A stretch of 64,000 nucleotides of DNA from Daphnia carinata (GCF_022539665.2 NC_081333.1:12522971-12586970); one strand, 5' to 3'; positions 1-27,822 are shown, counted from the first letter of the stretch. Made by a program: numbers and translations. The notes: generated by a model from the letters alone, not told the origin.

Positions 1-3000
1 ATGAATGTAGGGAGACTCATTTTTTTTCCCCTACCCCTGATGGATTTGCTTGTAAGGGACTCGCATCCGTCAGCGGGACACATGTGGTGCATGTTTTTTT
101 TGAACAACGCCCCACAATAGTTTTGAAAAAAAAAAGGCAAGTGTTTTGCTCTGTAAGTCAATTGTGTTTGTTTTTATTCTTGAATAAATTCATTGTTGGC
201 CACCAAACTCTCGAAATGCATTTATGGAACGAGGGAGGTTGTGTAGAGGCGGGGTCCGGAAGGAAATATGTGAGAAGAGCAATCAAAAGCGCTGACGAAG
301 GATGTCGTCTGCGGTTCTTGAACAACAGCGAACGTCACGCAATTAGAATAATCATCTAGGGGTATGCTATATATAGTACCACGCGCATTCGTTAATTTAA
401 ATTGGCTCCTGGGCGTATTGTATATGGATAGTGGTTGTAAAATAATAATCGAATAATGTAGACAAGTACGTCTATCGCACGCCTTCTTCGTTTTATGTGA
501 AGCTTTGTTTTAAACCTCGAGCCATTATTCATTTTATTATTAAAGCCGAGATAAACGTGAAAAATGAATCAGATCTAGAACTTCTCTGTGGTCTCTTCAA
601 ACGTTGTGAAAAATAAAGATTTCAAAGAATAAAAAAAAAAAAAAAATTCGTGATGATTTGAGAAGGAACGATCTGTGCGGGTTGAAGGCCAAAATATCGG
701 AGGGGACGTGCCCGCAATTCTCCCCAACGCCCCAATCATATTTCCTCCTCTGTTTTTATTTGTCGCAGCGGCGTTATTGTCGGCAATAAATCTTACATTT
801 ACTCTTTGTTCTCTATGTGTCTGTGTGATATAGAGGTCGACAGTTACAATTATAGACTTTTCTCTTTTAATTTGGCACGTCACAATAAAAATGAGAAATA
901 CATTTTGTTTTTATTGTTTTGGCTGATGTATTTTCCGCTTAACGTGTAGCAACAAAATCCTGAAACAATTAAAGTCTACCAGTAAATCACATGACGGACC
1001 AAAATAAACGAAAAAAAAAATGTGTGTGTTGTTTTTTTTTATTATGTTGCAATATGATGAGATGTGGTATTGTATAGCTAATGTATAACCGTCCAAGTCC
1101 GTTTCTATATTTATACATGTTCAAATAACATCGAATGACCAAACATCACGACATGTGCTGTCGCAGAACTGCAATGCACGCGCAGGTGTATTACACGCGG
1201 CTATAGATATTATTACCATATAAGCTATAAGAAATGACGTCACACCATCACATGTCAATGTTTGAAACCGGATATATACGCAATAGATATTCCAAGAGCG
1301 TAACATAATGAAATAAAAGCGGAAAATGGGCAAATTTTTCGCATCGTTTCCCGGAGGCAATTAATTTCATTTCTAGAAATAATTAAATATCGAAGGTATA
1401 AAGTCACGATCCTTGTGTGTTGCGTCTAGACACGTATAATCTTCACACACACAAAAAAAATGAAATGGGGGCAGTGAGTATTCCGTCATGCAACTGTCAA
1501 GAAGTCGAAGCATTTTCGGGTACGTCTCGTGAGTCACGAAGAAATGCCTCCTATTGTTCATACTGGAACTATATATCTAATGAGAAACTCCATGCTATTA
1601 TACAACTCATCGTTCTAGACGATTCTGTGCACACGCCTTGCCCTTTCGTGTTTGATATATCTTTTTCTTTCCACTCTTACACGGGAATAAAAGAACATGT
1701 TAGAAAAAAAAGGGGAAGTAAGTTATTAAGATATCAAATCTTCCGCCCTGTGAAACTTTATTTCCATATAATAGTCCTATAGCATATTTAAGCACGAAGA
1801 ATAATGAAGTTTTATAGCGTTTAAACGGGTACTGCCTGATTCATTTTCCCAAAGTCGAGTTCCGCACAGGAAGTTGTGAGCGGATTCTGCTGTATTCCCT
1901 TTGTTCATTCATTACGCATCCAGCTCACGAGCTTTAGCGTGAAACATTTTCAAATCAGACTGACGTTCCACGCACGATCTTTCTCTCCCCCGCCTTTTAT
2001 CTTTTGTGTGTGTCCATCCTTTGTAACATTTTGATGTAGACGCCAGGAGTGCCACATAGCATCACAGACTTGCGTGTTGGAGAATCCCACTCACTGCCTA
2101 CAGACATGCATTTCGTTTCTATATCCTTCCGTTTCCAATTGAATTGTTTCCTCTTCTTACTACTCTGTCTTGTTTCGTGATTCTTTTTTTTTTTTTTGTG
2201 TTTCACGTTCTCCATGCACTCGGTTTGTACTTTTTGATTCCTCCGTCCCTTTTCCATCATCGTTTCCGAACTTGTTCTCCTTCCGGCTTTTCCTCTGTAT
2301 GTATGTATGAACAAAAGAATATGAAAACCGATGACAAAGGCTGTGTCTCTCTCTGTTGTGCATTTACCCCGGGATATTTGGACACACATCTTCTGACGGC
2401 ATGGGTTTATATTCGATGGCGTTTGACCTTTTCTTTTTGTTTGCCAAATAGAGATCTACGTCTATTCTTTTTTTGTGCCTTTAATACATCTGAATTTTGA
2501 TACTAAAATTAGAGTACCATGAACGGAAGATGTTGCACCCCTCAGGCAACGATTGAAATAATATGCAAAACAGTTAAAAGAATTTTTCCAGACGGTAGAT
2601 GTGCACAACATTTCCGATCGGCAGAAAGAGGAAATCCAATGGGATCCGCTCCATCTGCTATCATCACTATCATTTTCTCGACTAACGCTAAAGTTTTCGA
2701 AAATATAGTCGTCGGACGCGAACATTTCGCCAAGTCTAACCAATCATTCCGGTTGTCGGCCGCATTCCCATGAGAATGCCCTGCGTCGTTTTCGAATACG
2801 AAATGAAAGCGACATCGAGTGAGATCTAATACCAGCTATACAGTAATACCTAAGGCGATTTGGATGTGACGAATCATCCCAGGCGTAACGTGGAACATTT
2901 CCCAGTCTGCTATTCAGCAAAGATTTCCATATTCAGTTTTCCGCTAATCGTTCAACACATAATTTTTTTTTTTAGAGCCCCGCCTGATTTTTAAACTTTT

Positions 3001-5746
3001 GTGTTAGTTGAGACGAGCCGCTTTTTATCCGACCCTCTTTTCGCTACACGTCACGATCGATTTTCTGGTTTTTATTTTCTTCTTTTTAACCAAATGGATA
3101 TGGAGACACGCTTCGTGACAGTCGACTGTACATCCTGTCCCCTTGCGGTACTGTCAATCTCTCTCCTTATTCGTTTCCGCATCACCAACTTCTTATTCTT
3201 TTCTTCCATTGCCAGACAATCTTTTAACCGACAATATCTGTAATCCTGACGTGTATGTCTGTGAAAAGCCGACGGCCATCACTCAGCAATTTCACCATAA
3301 AAAAACCTAAACACAAACAAAATTCAATATTTAAATCTGTGTAGAGAAGGGCAATATAATTTTTTTTCTTTATTAAGTACATTGTGCTGACTGAAGAGCC
3401 GATTCAATTTTAAACAAACAATGATGTGTTGTAAGCATTTCTTAAAGTACCGGTTCAATAGTTTTCTTTCCATATCTTTTCCATTTGGTATTTACAAATC
3501 AAAGGGCATTCGGTTCTAAACAGCAACGAGTAGCAAGGGTCGATTATTTAATGTTGTAGTTTTGGTCGCTATGGAAACATCTCGCAAGGCCCTACATCAC
3601 CAACAGTCCTCTTCCCAGCAGCTGGCCTTTACAAAGAGCAGTACAATAGTTATCCCACTCTAAAACATTCAATCTTTCCTTCTTTTAAGGATACATGGAG
3701 GGCAACGGCCCTGCCCTATTTCGATAGGAAAAAAAAAGGATATCTTATTGGCAAATGTTTTCCGGCAGATGGCGTCGATTATAGATGATACATGTACTCG
3801 TACAATCAAAGATCCTTTAATCGTTCAACCCGCATCAAAAACAATCGCAATCAGTCTTTTAAAGGGAAGCGTTTCATTCAAGCGTGTCACGTCAAAGAAA
3901 CGGAGACAAATCAACAAAATAAAATTCTCGAGACTCTTTTTGATCCTGGCAGTTAGAAATCGCGTCTGTGTATGGGACGTAATCGAATCGCACCCGTAAT
4001 TTCGTTCAGCGCGCTAACGAAAAGCGTCGACACGTCGCGTGAAAGTTTGTCCTGACGAGATTTTCAAACATCTCGTGAAGAAATCGTCAACGTTGCACAA
4101 TCTTTTTTTTTCATATGCGAGTCTCTTCGCTTTGATATCATTCTCATATAAAAAAAGGAAAAAGAAAGGGACTGACCCTGATGCCGCTATGGCCGGCCCC
4201 GTTCGGTACACATATCCATTTCGACAGTGGGAATAAGAAAACGGGACGTGCTTTCTTGTCCAAATCGCATCCACCAGTCTGGAATGATTGAACGCTAGCC
4301 AAAAAAAAAGAAAAGGATCTTCCTTGACTGCGTACAATTTTTTAGACGAGAGGGAAACTGACGTTCTTGTGAACTGCCGAAAAGGTCAGGAGATTCTTGA
4401 TCGCGCTGACGAGACACGCATTTCTCAATAATGCATTCGGGAGCAGGTTTATAGGTCTTTCCTGTTGTCATGGAGACGTGCCAAAGCTGCACACACACAA
4501 TCAGAGAAAAATTAAAACAAAAGAGGGCGATTTCGTCATCCGCAACTCAGTGTAGTGTGATTTGTGTATTGATGACCACGAGAAATTTAAAAATGAAGAA
4601 GCACAAACCAAGCAAGTGCCATTCTTCTACAATATCAATAATCATACCATTTTTTTGAATCGCTATTTTACTTTCCCTTTCATTCCTGTGGGTTTTTTTT
4701 GTTTACGGTTGAGATCGGTTCCCTTTGGTGTTTTGGTCACGTCTTATCATAAGGTAAAAAGGTTAAACAATATCGCATACACGCTAATCTAATTGGGGAA
4801 TAGGAATTACAACACGGCGTCACACAACGAAATGAAAAATTTTGCACTTGGTATATCGATTGAATTTCAAACGTGTTGGTTGAAGGATTTTTTAAAAAAC
4901 TAGTCATTAATCAAAAGAAATTTGCGTTTACAATGCCGTAGGTTGTTTTCGGTAGGGACCTTCTCACTGGCAATGCCAAACTGTTATATAATTAACCTTT
5001 GTTTTCCTTATACCTTTTTATAATATCTATATGAAGTCTGCATACCCGATATTGTTCGAGATCAAAAAAAAAAAATAATAATAATAAAACCAATACATTC
5101 ACATCAACGTTTTTAAATGCCTCCTAAACATTAGGGCGGATGGACGACCAGGATAAAACGTCGACGTTAGAAATATAAATCAAAAAGCACCAAACCAAAT
5201 CAAAGTGTAGAAATACATCAAAATGTCCAGTGAACTCGGTGAGACTGTTGTTGACAGATTACCTGATTACCGCCAAGGACCCCGTCGATATAAGGCAGCG
5301 TCCTTTTTTTTTACGTTTCCATGTCAGGGTTAAAGAAAGGGAAAAGACAAAGTCAGTTAGTGAAACAAGTAAAACAAACGTTCTACATTTCTGTTTTCTC
5401 TTAGGGCTCTATGTCAGATAACGGCACTCACATGCAGCAGAAAGGGAAAGTTCTAGATCTCAAACACAAGGAAGAGAGCTTTTAAGAGCGTAAGTAACGC
5501 AATTACCTTCGTCATCAAAAGTTGCCAACGAGAGCCGATGAAGCTTGTTGGTCAGACAAGAGTCGAGTAACTCGGTTTGCGAAGGGTTGGTTAGCGGAGC
5601 CATCACATCTAGTAGCGCAATCAGAATGGCCAGCAGCAAAAATAAAACACGTCCGATATAAAATCAATTAAGGATTATTAGATGAAAAGTCATATTAGAT
5701 TTAAACGTGTTTCATCTTTGATGAAAAGCAACATGCTCGAGCAAAT
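1..5746. other. Gene-free AT-rich region, no supported gene
   Basis: I see no convincing exon in this 5.7 kb. The open frames are short, lack family motifs and do not join by splice sites into a longer frame. It is AT-rich with many A or T runs (for example near 630, 1010, 2190 and 5065) and a short AAT/ATA-rich stretch near 5075-5090. It may be intergenic sequence, the far intron of a gene outside the window, or the 3' untranslated region of the minus-strand FERM gene close to 5700. Nothing here resembles a tRNA, rRNA or intact transposon. Confidence 0.5.
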
Positions 5747-7852
5747 CTAATCAGGCAGAATCTCACCGTCTAAATCCTGTTCTCCATGGATACCTCCGTC
5801 GATTTCATCGGTGGTGGCGTTTGCAGCGGCGGTCGAGTTTCTTCTTTGCCTGTTGGTGTAATAGGCTATTAACGCGTTCACCATGACAGCCTGTGAGAAT
5901 AAAAAGAAGGAAAGAAAAATGCTATTTATTTCTTTGCAATTCTTGGTTGCCAAGAAAACACAATTTTTTTTATATTTTAAAAAAGAAACCTGTTTAGAAA
6001 ATATCTGAATGACGCAGGTGTCATTGCCATCGCGAGGACTTGACGGGGGAGAGGCGAACTGGAGAAAAATGCATGGGAAGCAATCGGGGTCGTCGAGGCG
6101 GTAGGGGAACGCGCAATCCCAAATGAATTCGCCATACTTCAAACCGAGAAGAACAGTCTTTTTGGCCGACAGAAAATTAAACCAAAATAAAGTGTGACCA
6201 TCACGTCAGGTTTCCACACATCACAGTATTTCAAATGTGATATACCCCTTCGTGCTGCTGAATCAGATACACTCCCACCGAACTGACAGCCACTTGAATT
6301 TCGAGGTCGCCAGCAGTGAACCATGAAGACAGGTGAGAGGTACGGCGCTCTTCGATTTGGCCGCAGAAAAATGCAGCTCTAATGAAGTAAACACACAATA
6401 AATGGATAAGCAACTCAAAGTGAAACGGCGGTATAATACCCGTAGTAGGGTCTAGCCCAACAGCGTTTCAAGTAATTCAACATCAATCTCTGACTAGGAA
6501 TGTTGTTAGGAAGTTTTTTGAGCTGTTCGACTATCAGGGATTCGGGAGCAGTTTTGTCTGGGCGTTGTAACTTTGATAATGGCCAAACCAATGACCAGGG
6601 AGTTGATTTGACACATGCGTAGGAGGGGAGATAATCCCGCAATCGACTCCTAAGGTAAAAAATAAATTTATGTAATGATATGTCAAAATTTTGAAATGCA
6701 AGGAATGATTGGGGATAAGTACCTGAAGAACATTGGTGTGTGCTGTTGAGAAATAAAATTTCCCAAGTTAACTCTCGCCACGAAACTACCGAGGAGGAAA
6801 GTTTCCGGGAGATCACATGGATAACGCCCAATTAGAACATTATTTTTGGCTTCACAATACAATAGTTCGATGATCCCTGAATCTCTTATTCGCATTTCGT
6901 CACTTCTGTGGTAGAATGCGTTTCGTCTCAAATGAAGTGTGGGCTCAGGTAACACAGGGTTTCCATCGTATTTAGTAAACTTCTTTACAAGTTGTCCCCA
7001 TTCGGAATAAATCTTAATAGGCTTGTGATGAGGTTTCAGTTGCACTTCTATAAATCATAAATAGAGAAACTGTTAAAGGACAAAACAAAACAGATTTTTT
7101 ATGTATGCAAAGAACTACCTAATTCTGGTGAAATCATCCACAATGCAAAGACATTTAGAGCAACTGGAGGTAATCGTAGTTCTTCAGCTTCCATCAGTGT
7201 TTTTAAAATTGTTGCAGAGTTGGTGTTGACACCGTGTTCAACATCAATACAAACACAGGTTCCATTACTAAGGAAAACACACACTGCGAAAATGGATTAA
7301 AAATGGTGAATCAAACAGGATAATCTCAAATAATATTGGTTTACTCACATTGACCATTTGGAATACGGGGAGGAGAAGGTTTATCAGCCATAGCTGCACC
7401 AGTAGCAGACATTGCACGATTCATAACATGACTTGACAAAGTTGACACAGAGGCGATACTAGACATTTCTGACTGATCCTTTTCATTTAACAATGTGGGA
7501 TAGTTCCTTGCATCTTCTTGGCTTAAAATATTTTGAGTTGAATAAACCATACTAGGAAATTTCTGTTTAGTATACTCCACAGGAATGACTTTAACAAAAC
7601 TGTGGTGTTGTGAATCTCCATAACATTCACTATCTTTGTGACTTCCTTCACAACCTGACTCATTTAAATTGTGATTACCAATAGCCATCAATTTGATAAC
7701 CTATGCATATATACAAAGATATCGTTAAGATGTTATTTCAAATCAAGGCGCAGGTACAAATCAGATCATACGTCGTTAGAATGCACTGAGTCGAAGTCGG
7801 TTGTAGAGTTGTGAAGTTTCATGTGATTACCAGCCAAACCGCGATTGTCCAT
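5747..7852 (-). CDS. FRMD8: FERM domain protein, FRMD8/Bili type
   Basis: Eight exons on the minus strand: 7852-7772, 7700-7349, 7283-7119, 7047-6723, 6649-6440, 6378-6246, 6157-5990 and 5890-5747. They give about 525 residues, close to but longer than vertebrate FRMD8. The first 140 or so residues are low-complexity and poorly conserved. A FERM domain follows to about residue 450, with family landmarks LNVFALWMISPELEVQLKP, EAKNNVLIGRYPCDLPET and PYYGAAFFCGQI. The end, after KYGEFIWDCAFPYRL, also matches the family. FRMD8 proteins are membrane-cortex adaptors: the mammalian protein binds iRhoms and stabilises ADAM17, and Drosophila Bili restrains Wnt signalling. The start is the first ATG of a 27-codon exon that joins in phase to the next. 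The gene is divergent from MCPH1, with retroelement material between them. Family assignment is firm; function is by homology. Confidence 0.87.
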
Positions 7853-8472
7853 GATAGTCGAGTCGGGAGAGGAAAGAAGGCTTCGCTATGTTTAAATAAC
7901 GCATCGAAGAAATAGAACTACAAGCAAATCTTGGAAAAACAAAAATATTCCGAATTTATCACACATGGATTTGGCGGAACATAGTAAAGAACTGTCAAAA
8001 CCGATATTGACTTTTTTTTTACGAAATAACGATAAGTACGCCATCTAACGAATTTTGAATAACAAAAATGCCATCTACAGGATGCCAAAAACAAACTAGC
8101 TGTCTGAATTCAAACGTGAAGAAAAATCTAGTGAAATAAAAATAGATAAAATAACCATTTTGAGCCTGCTTTTATATGAAAACGTAATCAGTATCATGGA
8201 AATCTTCTGTACTCTATAAGGCAGCAAGAAAAAATGGGGAGGAGTTTTGTTTGTCTGTTACATTGGGCTTTTGCTGTGATTGGCTAGCGGGGCCACTAAC
8301 CGCCGCCAGCTGGAGTGAATCGGTGGGATGGGGTTTTGGAACGCCAAAATGTGGATGGAAACGTGGATATAAGCAACTTTACAGTACACGAGCATTGCTT
8401 ATAACGGGTGGGCGACAGCATGTAAGCCGACGGGCAGGGATAGCGGGTGCTTTGCAAAATAATAATGACTAA
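7853..8472. other. Upstream region of FRMD8, no gene
   Basis: This is the 5' flank of the FERM gene and should hold its promoter. I see no clear core promoter element and no coding exon. A short plus-strand frame at 8251-8472 has no recognisable motif and runs into an AT-rich block. Confidence 0.4.
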
Positions 8473-8523
8473 ATATATGTTTAAAAAATATTAAAATATT
8501 TAATATTTAAAATATTTAAATAG
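8473..8523. repeat. AT-only low-complexity block
   Basis: About 50 bases made almost wholly of interleaved AATATTT, TTTAAAA and TTAAAT words, partly self-complementary. It sits directly beside a tRNA-like segment and may mark the edge or tail of an inserted element. Confidence 0.6.
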
Positions 8524-8534
8524 CATGACAACAA

Positions 8535-8588
8535 AGATTCGAACCCGTGAAAACAGCATGACAGCTGCGAACTATACAAGGGCGCCAC
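8535..8588 (-). repeat. tRNA-like fragment, minus strand
   Basis: Read on the minus strand, this stretch has an A-box-like start (TGGCGCCCTTG) and, about 35 bases later, a good B box (GGGTTCGAATC). These are the internal RNA polymerase III promoter elements of tRNAs. The stems do not pair as in a working tRNA, so it looks like a degenerate tRNA pseudogene or the head of a short interspersed element. It faces the opposite way to the tRNA-like head at 8664-8736. Confidence 0.4.
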
Positions 8589-8627
8589 ACCTCACTCACC
8601 TGTTACATACATAAGAAGCCTATTTAA

Positions 8628-9274
8628 ATGGTTGACATCGAAAGCAAAATTTGGTTGGAATGTGCGGTCCTGGCACAGTGGTTATCACCCACGCTTTGTA
8701 TTCTGTCGGTCCCGGGTTCGAATCCCGCCACCTCCAATTTCCAAGCCCTCCACTCCCTCCATGCTCTCCTCCCACCACCCTCTCCTCCCTCCCACCCCAT
8801 ATCCATATCATCATTCAAGATTCGCAAGATTCATCGGATTACGCAAGATTCTACATCTTCATCACAACGGATTACGCAAGATTCTACATCCGGACTTCGG
8901 ACATCTATCATCTATATCCATCATCTACATCCAATCGCTGGATATCTATCAAGAAAGAAGAGAAGAAAGGAAGAGAAGAAAAGAAGAGCCATGCCTACTA
9001 TAAAGGGGCTAAATATGGCAGAAAAAAAAATCGATCTGTAGTACCGTTCACTACATTGAAGATCGACCCACAGGTGGAGAAGGGGTAATCGGAGCTTGTA
9101 GGTTGTTCGTAAGCCTCCCCATGGCCACTAGGTTCATGGATGCAGGCAGCTAATCATCGAGCAATGTGACCCCCTTCGATACCGTTTTTTGTTTTTCTTT
9201 TCTTCTTAATATGTTCACCAGTAGGGCGTGCCTAGCAGGCTAGTATTTCAATAAAATTACGGTTGTTACATTAC
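8628..9274 (+). mobile_element. tRNA-derived SINE-like composite element
   Basis: The head (8664-8736) has an A box (TGGCACAGTGG at 8671-8681) and a perfect B box (GGTTCGAATCC at 8715-8725) and resembles a tRNA for valine or glutamate, but its acceptor stem does not pair. After it come a pyrimidine-rich tract, two copies of a 23-base unit (CGGATTACGCAAGATTCTACATC at 8835-8857 and 8868-8890), a purine-rich tract of AAG/GAA words, and a unique body ending near an AATAAA at about 9250. This arrangement fits a polymerase III transcribed short retroelement, perhaps fused to the 3' part of a longer one. The exact ends and target-site duplications are not clear. Confidence 0.5.
8835..8890 (+). repeat. 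Tandem pair of a 23-base unit
   Basis: CGGATTACGCAAGATTCTACATC occurs at 8835-8857 and again, identical, at 8868-8890, a 33-base period. A diverged half copy (GCAAGATTCATCGG) lies just before. It lies within the SINE-like element. Confidence 0.85.
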
Positions 9275-9807
9275 ACCATACAGCCATCTGCACCTCCAAG
9301 CTTTACCCCGGGTTGATCCGTTGCTCCATGGCCCGATCGATGATGGATTGCTTTGATTGTTCACGTGGGTTTTCCGGTGTACGGTGCACTGGGGAATTGC
9401 CCGACCAGGATCGTGGATCGCAACGTTGCGTGTATAGCCGTTTCAGCACCGATTCGCTGAGAGAAACCACAGCTACTGCAGAATAAACCACACTTTCTGT
9501 CGGGTCTGATCTTTTTTCCACTGGGGCTGAAGCGAATTGGGTCGAGCCCTACTTACAAAGTGCAAGTTTTTGTGAATTGACAATGTTGCACATGGTTCTT
9601 GTTCAAATACATCCTTGAAAATTAACGAACGGATAGTTAAAAATTTTACCCAAAAAAGTGCCTTAAACGTATGTTCAGTACGTCATAAATGTTAACTTAA
9701 ATATTTTTAAAGTGACTGTTACGTTGAACGGTTTAGTGCTCTTTAAAATCAAAAGTTTTTCGAAAAGTACGCGCTGACATTACCTGTCCTAGAAGACCAT
9801 TGTCACA

Positions 9808-12045
9808 ATGGAGACTAACATTTCATTATCTCGACTGAAAGAGCCGGAATTTTTTCCAGAATGTTGGAAAACAATAATGACAGGTGAAATATTCATATCT
9901 GTCCTACTTCTTAAAAAAAAAAAATAAACCTAATAATAAGTTCTTGACACCATCAGGAGTTGTGGCCTTTGTTGATGTTCGGACTGGTTCTGACAATCGG
10001 TCAAAAAGTGTTGCTACAGAAATGGAAAAAATGGGTGCTGAAGTTGTGGGGAATTTCTCAAAAAGAGTCACACATGTTGTATTTAAGGATGGCTCAAAAC
10101 CTATTTATGACAAAGCAAAGGCATTAGGCATCCCAATTGTGTCCTATTTATGGGTTGTTGCTTGCAAAGAAAAGGGAGAAATGGTTTCTACCGAAGAACA
10201 TGCAGCCATTAATTCACAAGATTATGATTCCGAGTTCTTCAAGTGGAGGGTAAAGCTAAGCTTTTGTTTAGTTTAGTTCAAAGCAACTTTTTGACAAGAG
10301 ATGTTTTCTTACTCATAGAAAGTCAAATCAATGCAGCCAAAGGAACTTGATGAAGAACTACAAATGGCAGAGAAGCGGCTTGACAGAAGGAGGAAAAAGG
10401 TTAGGCAAAGTTTGTTGCTTACTGGTGAAAGTAGTGAGGAGCCTCCACTACTATTCACACCTATTGCTGAAAGAAAATCAATAATTGATACGTTAATTGA
10501 AAGTTCACCTGCTTGCCAAGAAAGGTAAAATTCTTTTGTATGTCTTAGTGGACAAGCAAAAGTAAATACATATAAAATTTCTACAAATCTTATTAATTCT
10601 TATTTTTTGTCTACTCTGCTTTTCAGGATTCAGCAACAGCTAGCTTCTGGAAAAACCTGTAATGATGTATTTACTGTAAATGAGAAAGAAGAAGAAGATT
10701 TTGACACCTTTTTTGACACCCCTCTAATGATAAAATTTATTAGCAAGTATACATACTGCTACATTAAAAATACAGGATACATTTTATACATTATTTTCTT
10801 ATTTTAAGGAACTACTATTCTCCTATGGACCCCACTCCTTCGTCCATCAGAAAAATATTAGCTAATGTCCGACAGAATTCGGCAAAAACTGCAACGACAC
10901 CTAGCATGAGCAATCATCAAAGGAAAGGAGACGTTAGTTCAGGAAAAACGTCCGCTGAGAAAGCGGTTCGCGTAACAATACCTGGCTCGCCATTGGGCCA
11001 AATAAACAAAACTACTGAAAACAACAACAAGCGAAAGACGTGCTCGAGCATGTCTTCAGCAGCAAAAAAGCGAAAAGAAAACACCGAGAATATAATAGAG
11101 AAACTTCCTCGTCGGAAGTTGCTTTTCCAGCCCACGAGGCTGCATCTGCCGCAGGATCCCCTCGTTGCTTTTACTCCCGACGAAAGTCCAAAGAAAGAGA
11201 AGAAAAATCATCCTTGTTTTTCCCAAGTCGGAACAAATGCTAAATCCCACTTGATTCCGTACTCTACAAGCGTTAAATTGAGTCCTAAAAGTGGCACATC
11301 ACCTCGGCGTGACAGTTTGGCCGATTTCAGGCTGTCAACTCCGAAAAAACGAAACGATCAAAGATTATCTAGTGCCACGCTAGTATGCACCAGCCTGCAT
11401 GCAGAGTAAGAAACATGTTTTTAATTAAACTGACACTACATACGTTACGTTTACTTTTCTCTTTTTATTTGCAGGTCCATAAAGATAGTAGAAAAAGCAA
11501 TCGAACAAATGAAAAGATTCAAGTTAATAGACGTAGTCAATGATACAACCACTCATGTAATATGCGGAGATTCACGGAGAACTTTAAATGTTATGCGTGG
11601 TGTTGTACGGGGTGCCAAAATCGTGACGTTTAACTGGGTATGTTTCTGTATTCTGTTAATGAAACAACTGCTGAACGAAAATTCCCCTGGTGTGTATTAG
11701 ATAACTGATTCGATGGCCAGCGGAAAATTTTTAAATGAAAATGACTACCAGATTGAGAGATTCTCCAGTGCCGCTTCGCTGTACCGTGGAAAAAACAAGT
11801 GTCTCTTTGGGGACTATGAAGCCATTTACGTCAGTAAGAAGTCGCCAATTCCCCCTTCAGACCTGTGCGATATGATCCAATGCGCTGGAGGAAACTTGAC
11901 AAGTGTTTCAAAAAAAGCCTCCCTCATCGTTGGTCAGTTAAAACCAGAGGCTAACGTTCCTTGTGTTGCTAGCATTTGGATTTTAGATTGTATTGAAAAA
12001 GGAGTGACCCTTCCGTTGACTGATTACTTCATGAAAAAGTTCTAG
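9808..12045 (+). CDS. MCPH1: Microcephalin-like protein with three BRCT domains
   Basis: Seven exons: 9808-9883, 9957-10249, 10319-10524, 10627-10746, 10809-11405, 11475-11637 and 11701-12045. They join in phase to about 599 residues. An N-terminal BRCT domain spans about residues 24-105 (GVVAFVDVRTGSDNRSKSVA, then THVVFKDGS and SYLWVVACKEKGE). A long, basic, serine-rich middle part follows, then a tandem BRCT pair from about residue 430 to the end (THVICGDSRRTLNVMRGV, FNWITDS, WILDCIEKG). One N-terminal plus two C-terminal BRCT repeats is the microcephalin layout. Microcephalin binds phosphorylated H2AX through the C-terminal pair and controls chromosome condensation and damage signalling. 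The insect homologue also affects early embryonic mitoses. The start ATG is the only one opening a frame into the first BRCT exon. CAD begins 400 bases downstream on the same strand. Confidence 0.88.
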
Positions 12046-12445
12046 TTCTGTTCGTGATATATGAAATTTTTCGATAACCGAAGGCTGATGACGTCGTCGA
12101 ATGCATGTGAGACCACTCAGTTCATTGTGTTTTGTGCTCAATCCCCGGAAAGGCTGGAAACAAATACAAAAAATCTCAAAATTTCTACGTCCTTATTGTT
12201 TCACAGTCAAGGTCAAATTGACCTCACACGTGACTTGAACTCCACTCCTCTAGAAATTATCATATTTTTCAGAGAGAAGGGGAGGGTGCCCTCGGCGTTT
12301 CTTTGTCGTCAAGGGGTTTCCTAGTCCTAGACTGGTAGACTGCAAGTGGGCGTAGTGATCAGTCTGCTCGTGCCAGAGTTGGACAACGGAGCGGTTGTAT
12401 TTGCTTGTCGACTTAACCACGTGTGTGCAAATCAGTTTAAAAGCC
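12046..12445. other. Short spacer between MCPH1 and CAD
   Basis: This 400-base gap must hold the 3' end of MCPH1 and the CAD promoter and leader. No coding exon is visible. CAD is so close that its promoter probably lies inside this spacer or inside the end of MCPH1. Confidence 0.5.
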
Positions 12446-26740
<14,295 letters not shown>

Positions 26741-27822
26741 AATTGTTCCAAATCGAATATTTGGACAGATATTATTTGTTGGGCCAAAGTTGAAAAAAAA
26801 AATAATCAATCTCATACCTCCTGTCCTTGTCTATTTTTTGTGACGCAGATGAGTCAATGATTACTCCTATTGCTCGTTCTTTATCTTTAATTGAATATCG
26901 GATTTTTTTCATTCTATACCATAATTAACAATTAAGTTTTCACCCACAACGTGCGAGTTTAGGACCACCGTAAAGTACGTTTAGAAGAAAACAACCTTTT
27001 TGCTTAGAATTTAATGTACTAACAGATGGCGTGAGTGTGCTTAGGACCAAACTTTGTCCTACCAGCACAAGGGAAAAGAGTGCATCTAAATGCCTTGAGA
27101 TTTGGCTCACTTGAGGTCAATAGAAATTTTCATTTGACGACCAAATAATAGCAAGCATTTGGTTATTGCTTTTTCAAGTAATTTATAGTTGCCCTAGTTG
27201 GAATAATTTCGTGAAGCTTGCTAAAATTATATTTATAAGTTAAGAAAAGATCTTGACACCAATACCGGTAAAATTTGTACTGTTAAATTAGTAATGGAAG
27301 AAGCACGAACTAAGAAAAATGTGTTAAACCATTTACAAGGAAATAGCATTAAAGCATAAACCTTCAGGTGCTTATAGCCAGTGACTGTATCCGTACCGAC
27401 AATGTCGAATCGATTACATTAACGCCTTCATGCTACAGTAGTCTTAAGTCTCTAAACCTCAGGGATAAAACGTGTTCTCTGCAATTGCACTGGAGTAGTG
27501 AGAAATTAAAAGTAATTGCTGGTAAAATCATGACCTTTTATGGCATTAATTTATATAGATATTTATACTTTTTTCTTTCCAGAATCAGGCCGTTCGGCGC
27601 CATTTATTTTCCAAAAATATAACTCCTACGAGTTTCCTTATTGCCATCGTTATGGCACCGTCGCAGTATTCGTTTTATTTTTACTTTTCAAAACTTTTTT
27701 TCACACTCTTTCGTTGCGCCAAGATAATTTAATTCTGTTAAATATTAAATTAATTGTTCTTCTGGGTGAAGGTTCAAGTGACTGCTTTTTCTCACGTGCC
27801 CAGTTAAAAAATCGTAACAAAT
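26741..27822. other. Spacer after CAD, no gene
   Basis: About 1.1 kb of AT-rich sequence between the CAD stop and the next start. It should hold the CAD 3' untranslated region and the promoter of the RING gene. Short plus-strand frames near 27368-27836 have no family features and I do not call them. Confidence 0.45.

Noticed and set aside
2462-2773. Overlapping open frames on both strands (84-93 codons)
   Set aside because: No family motif, no splice partners and the frames compete on both strands; likely chance.
8664-8736. Functional tRNA gene
   Set aside because: A and B boxes are good but the acceptor stem does not pair and the anticodon arm is poor.
8620-9088. Several overlapping plus and minus frames over 100 codons
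   Set aside because: They lie within the tRNA-derived element and its simple tracts; composition explains the lack of stops.
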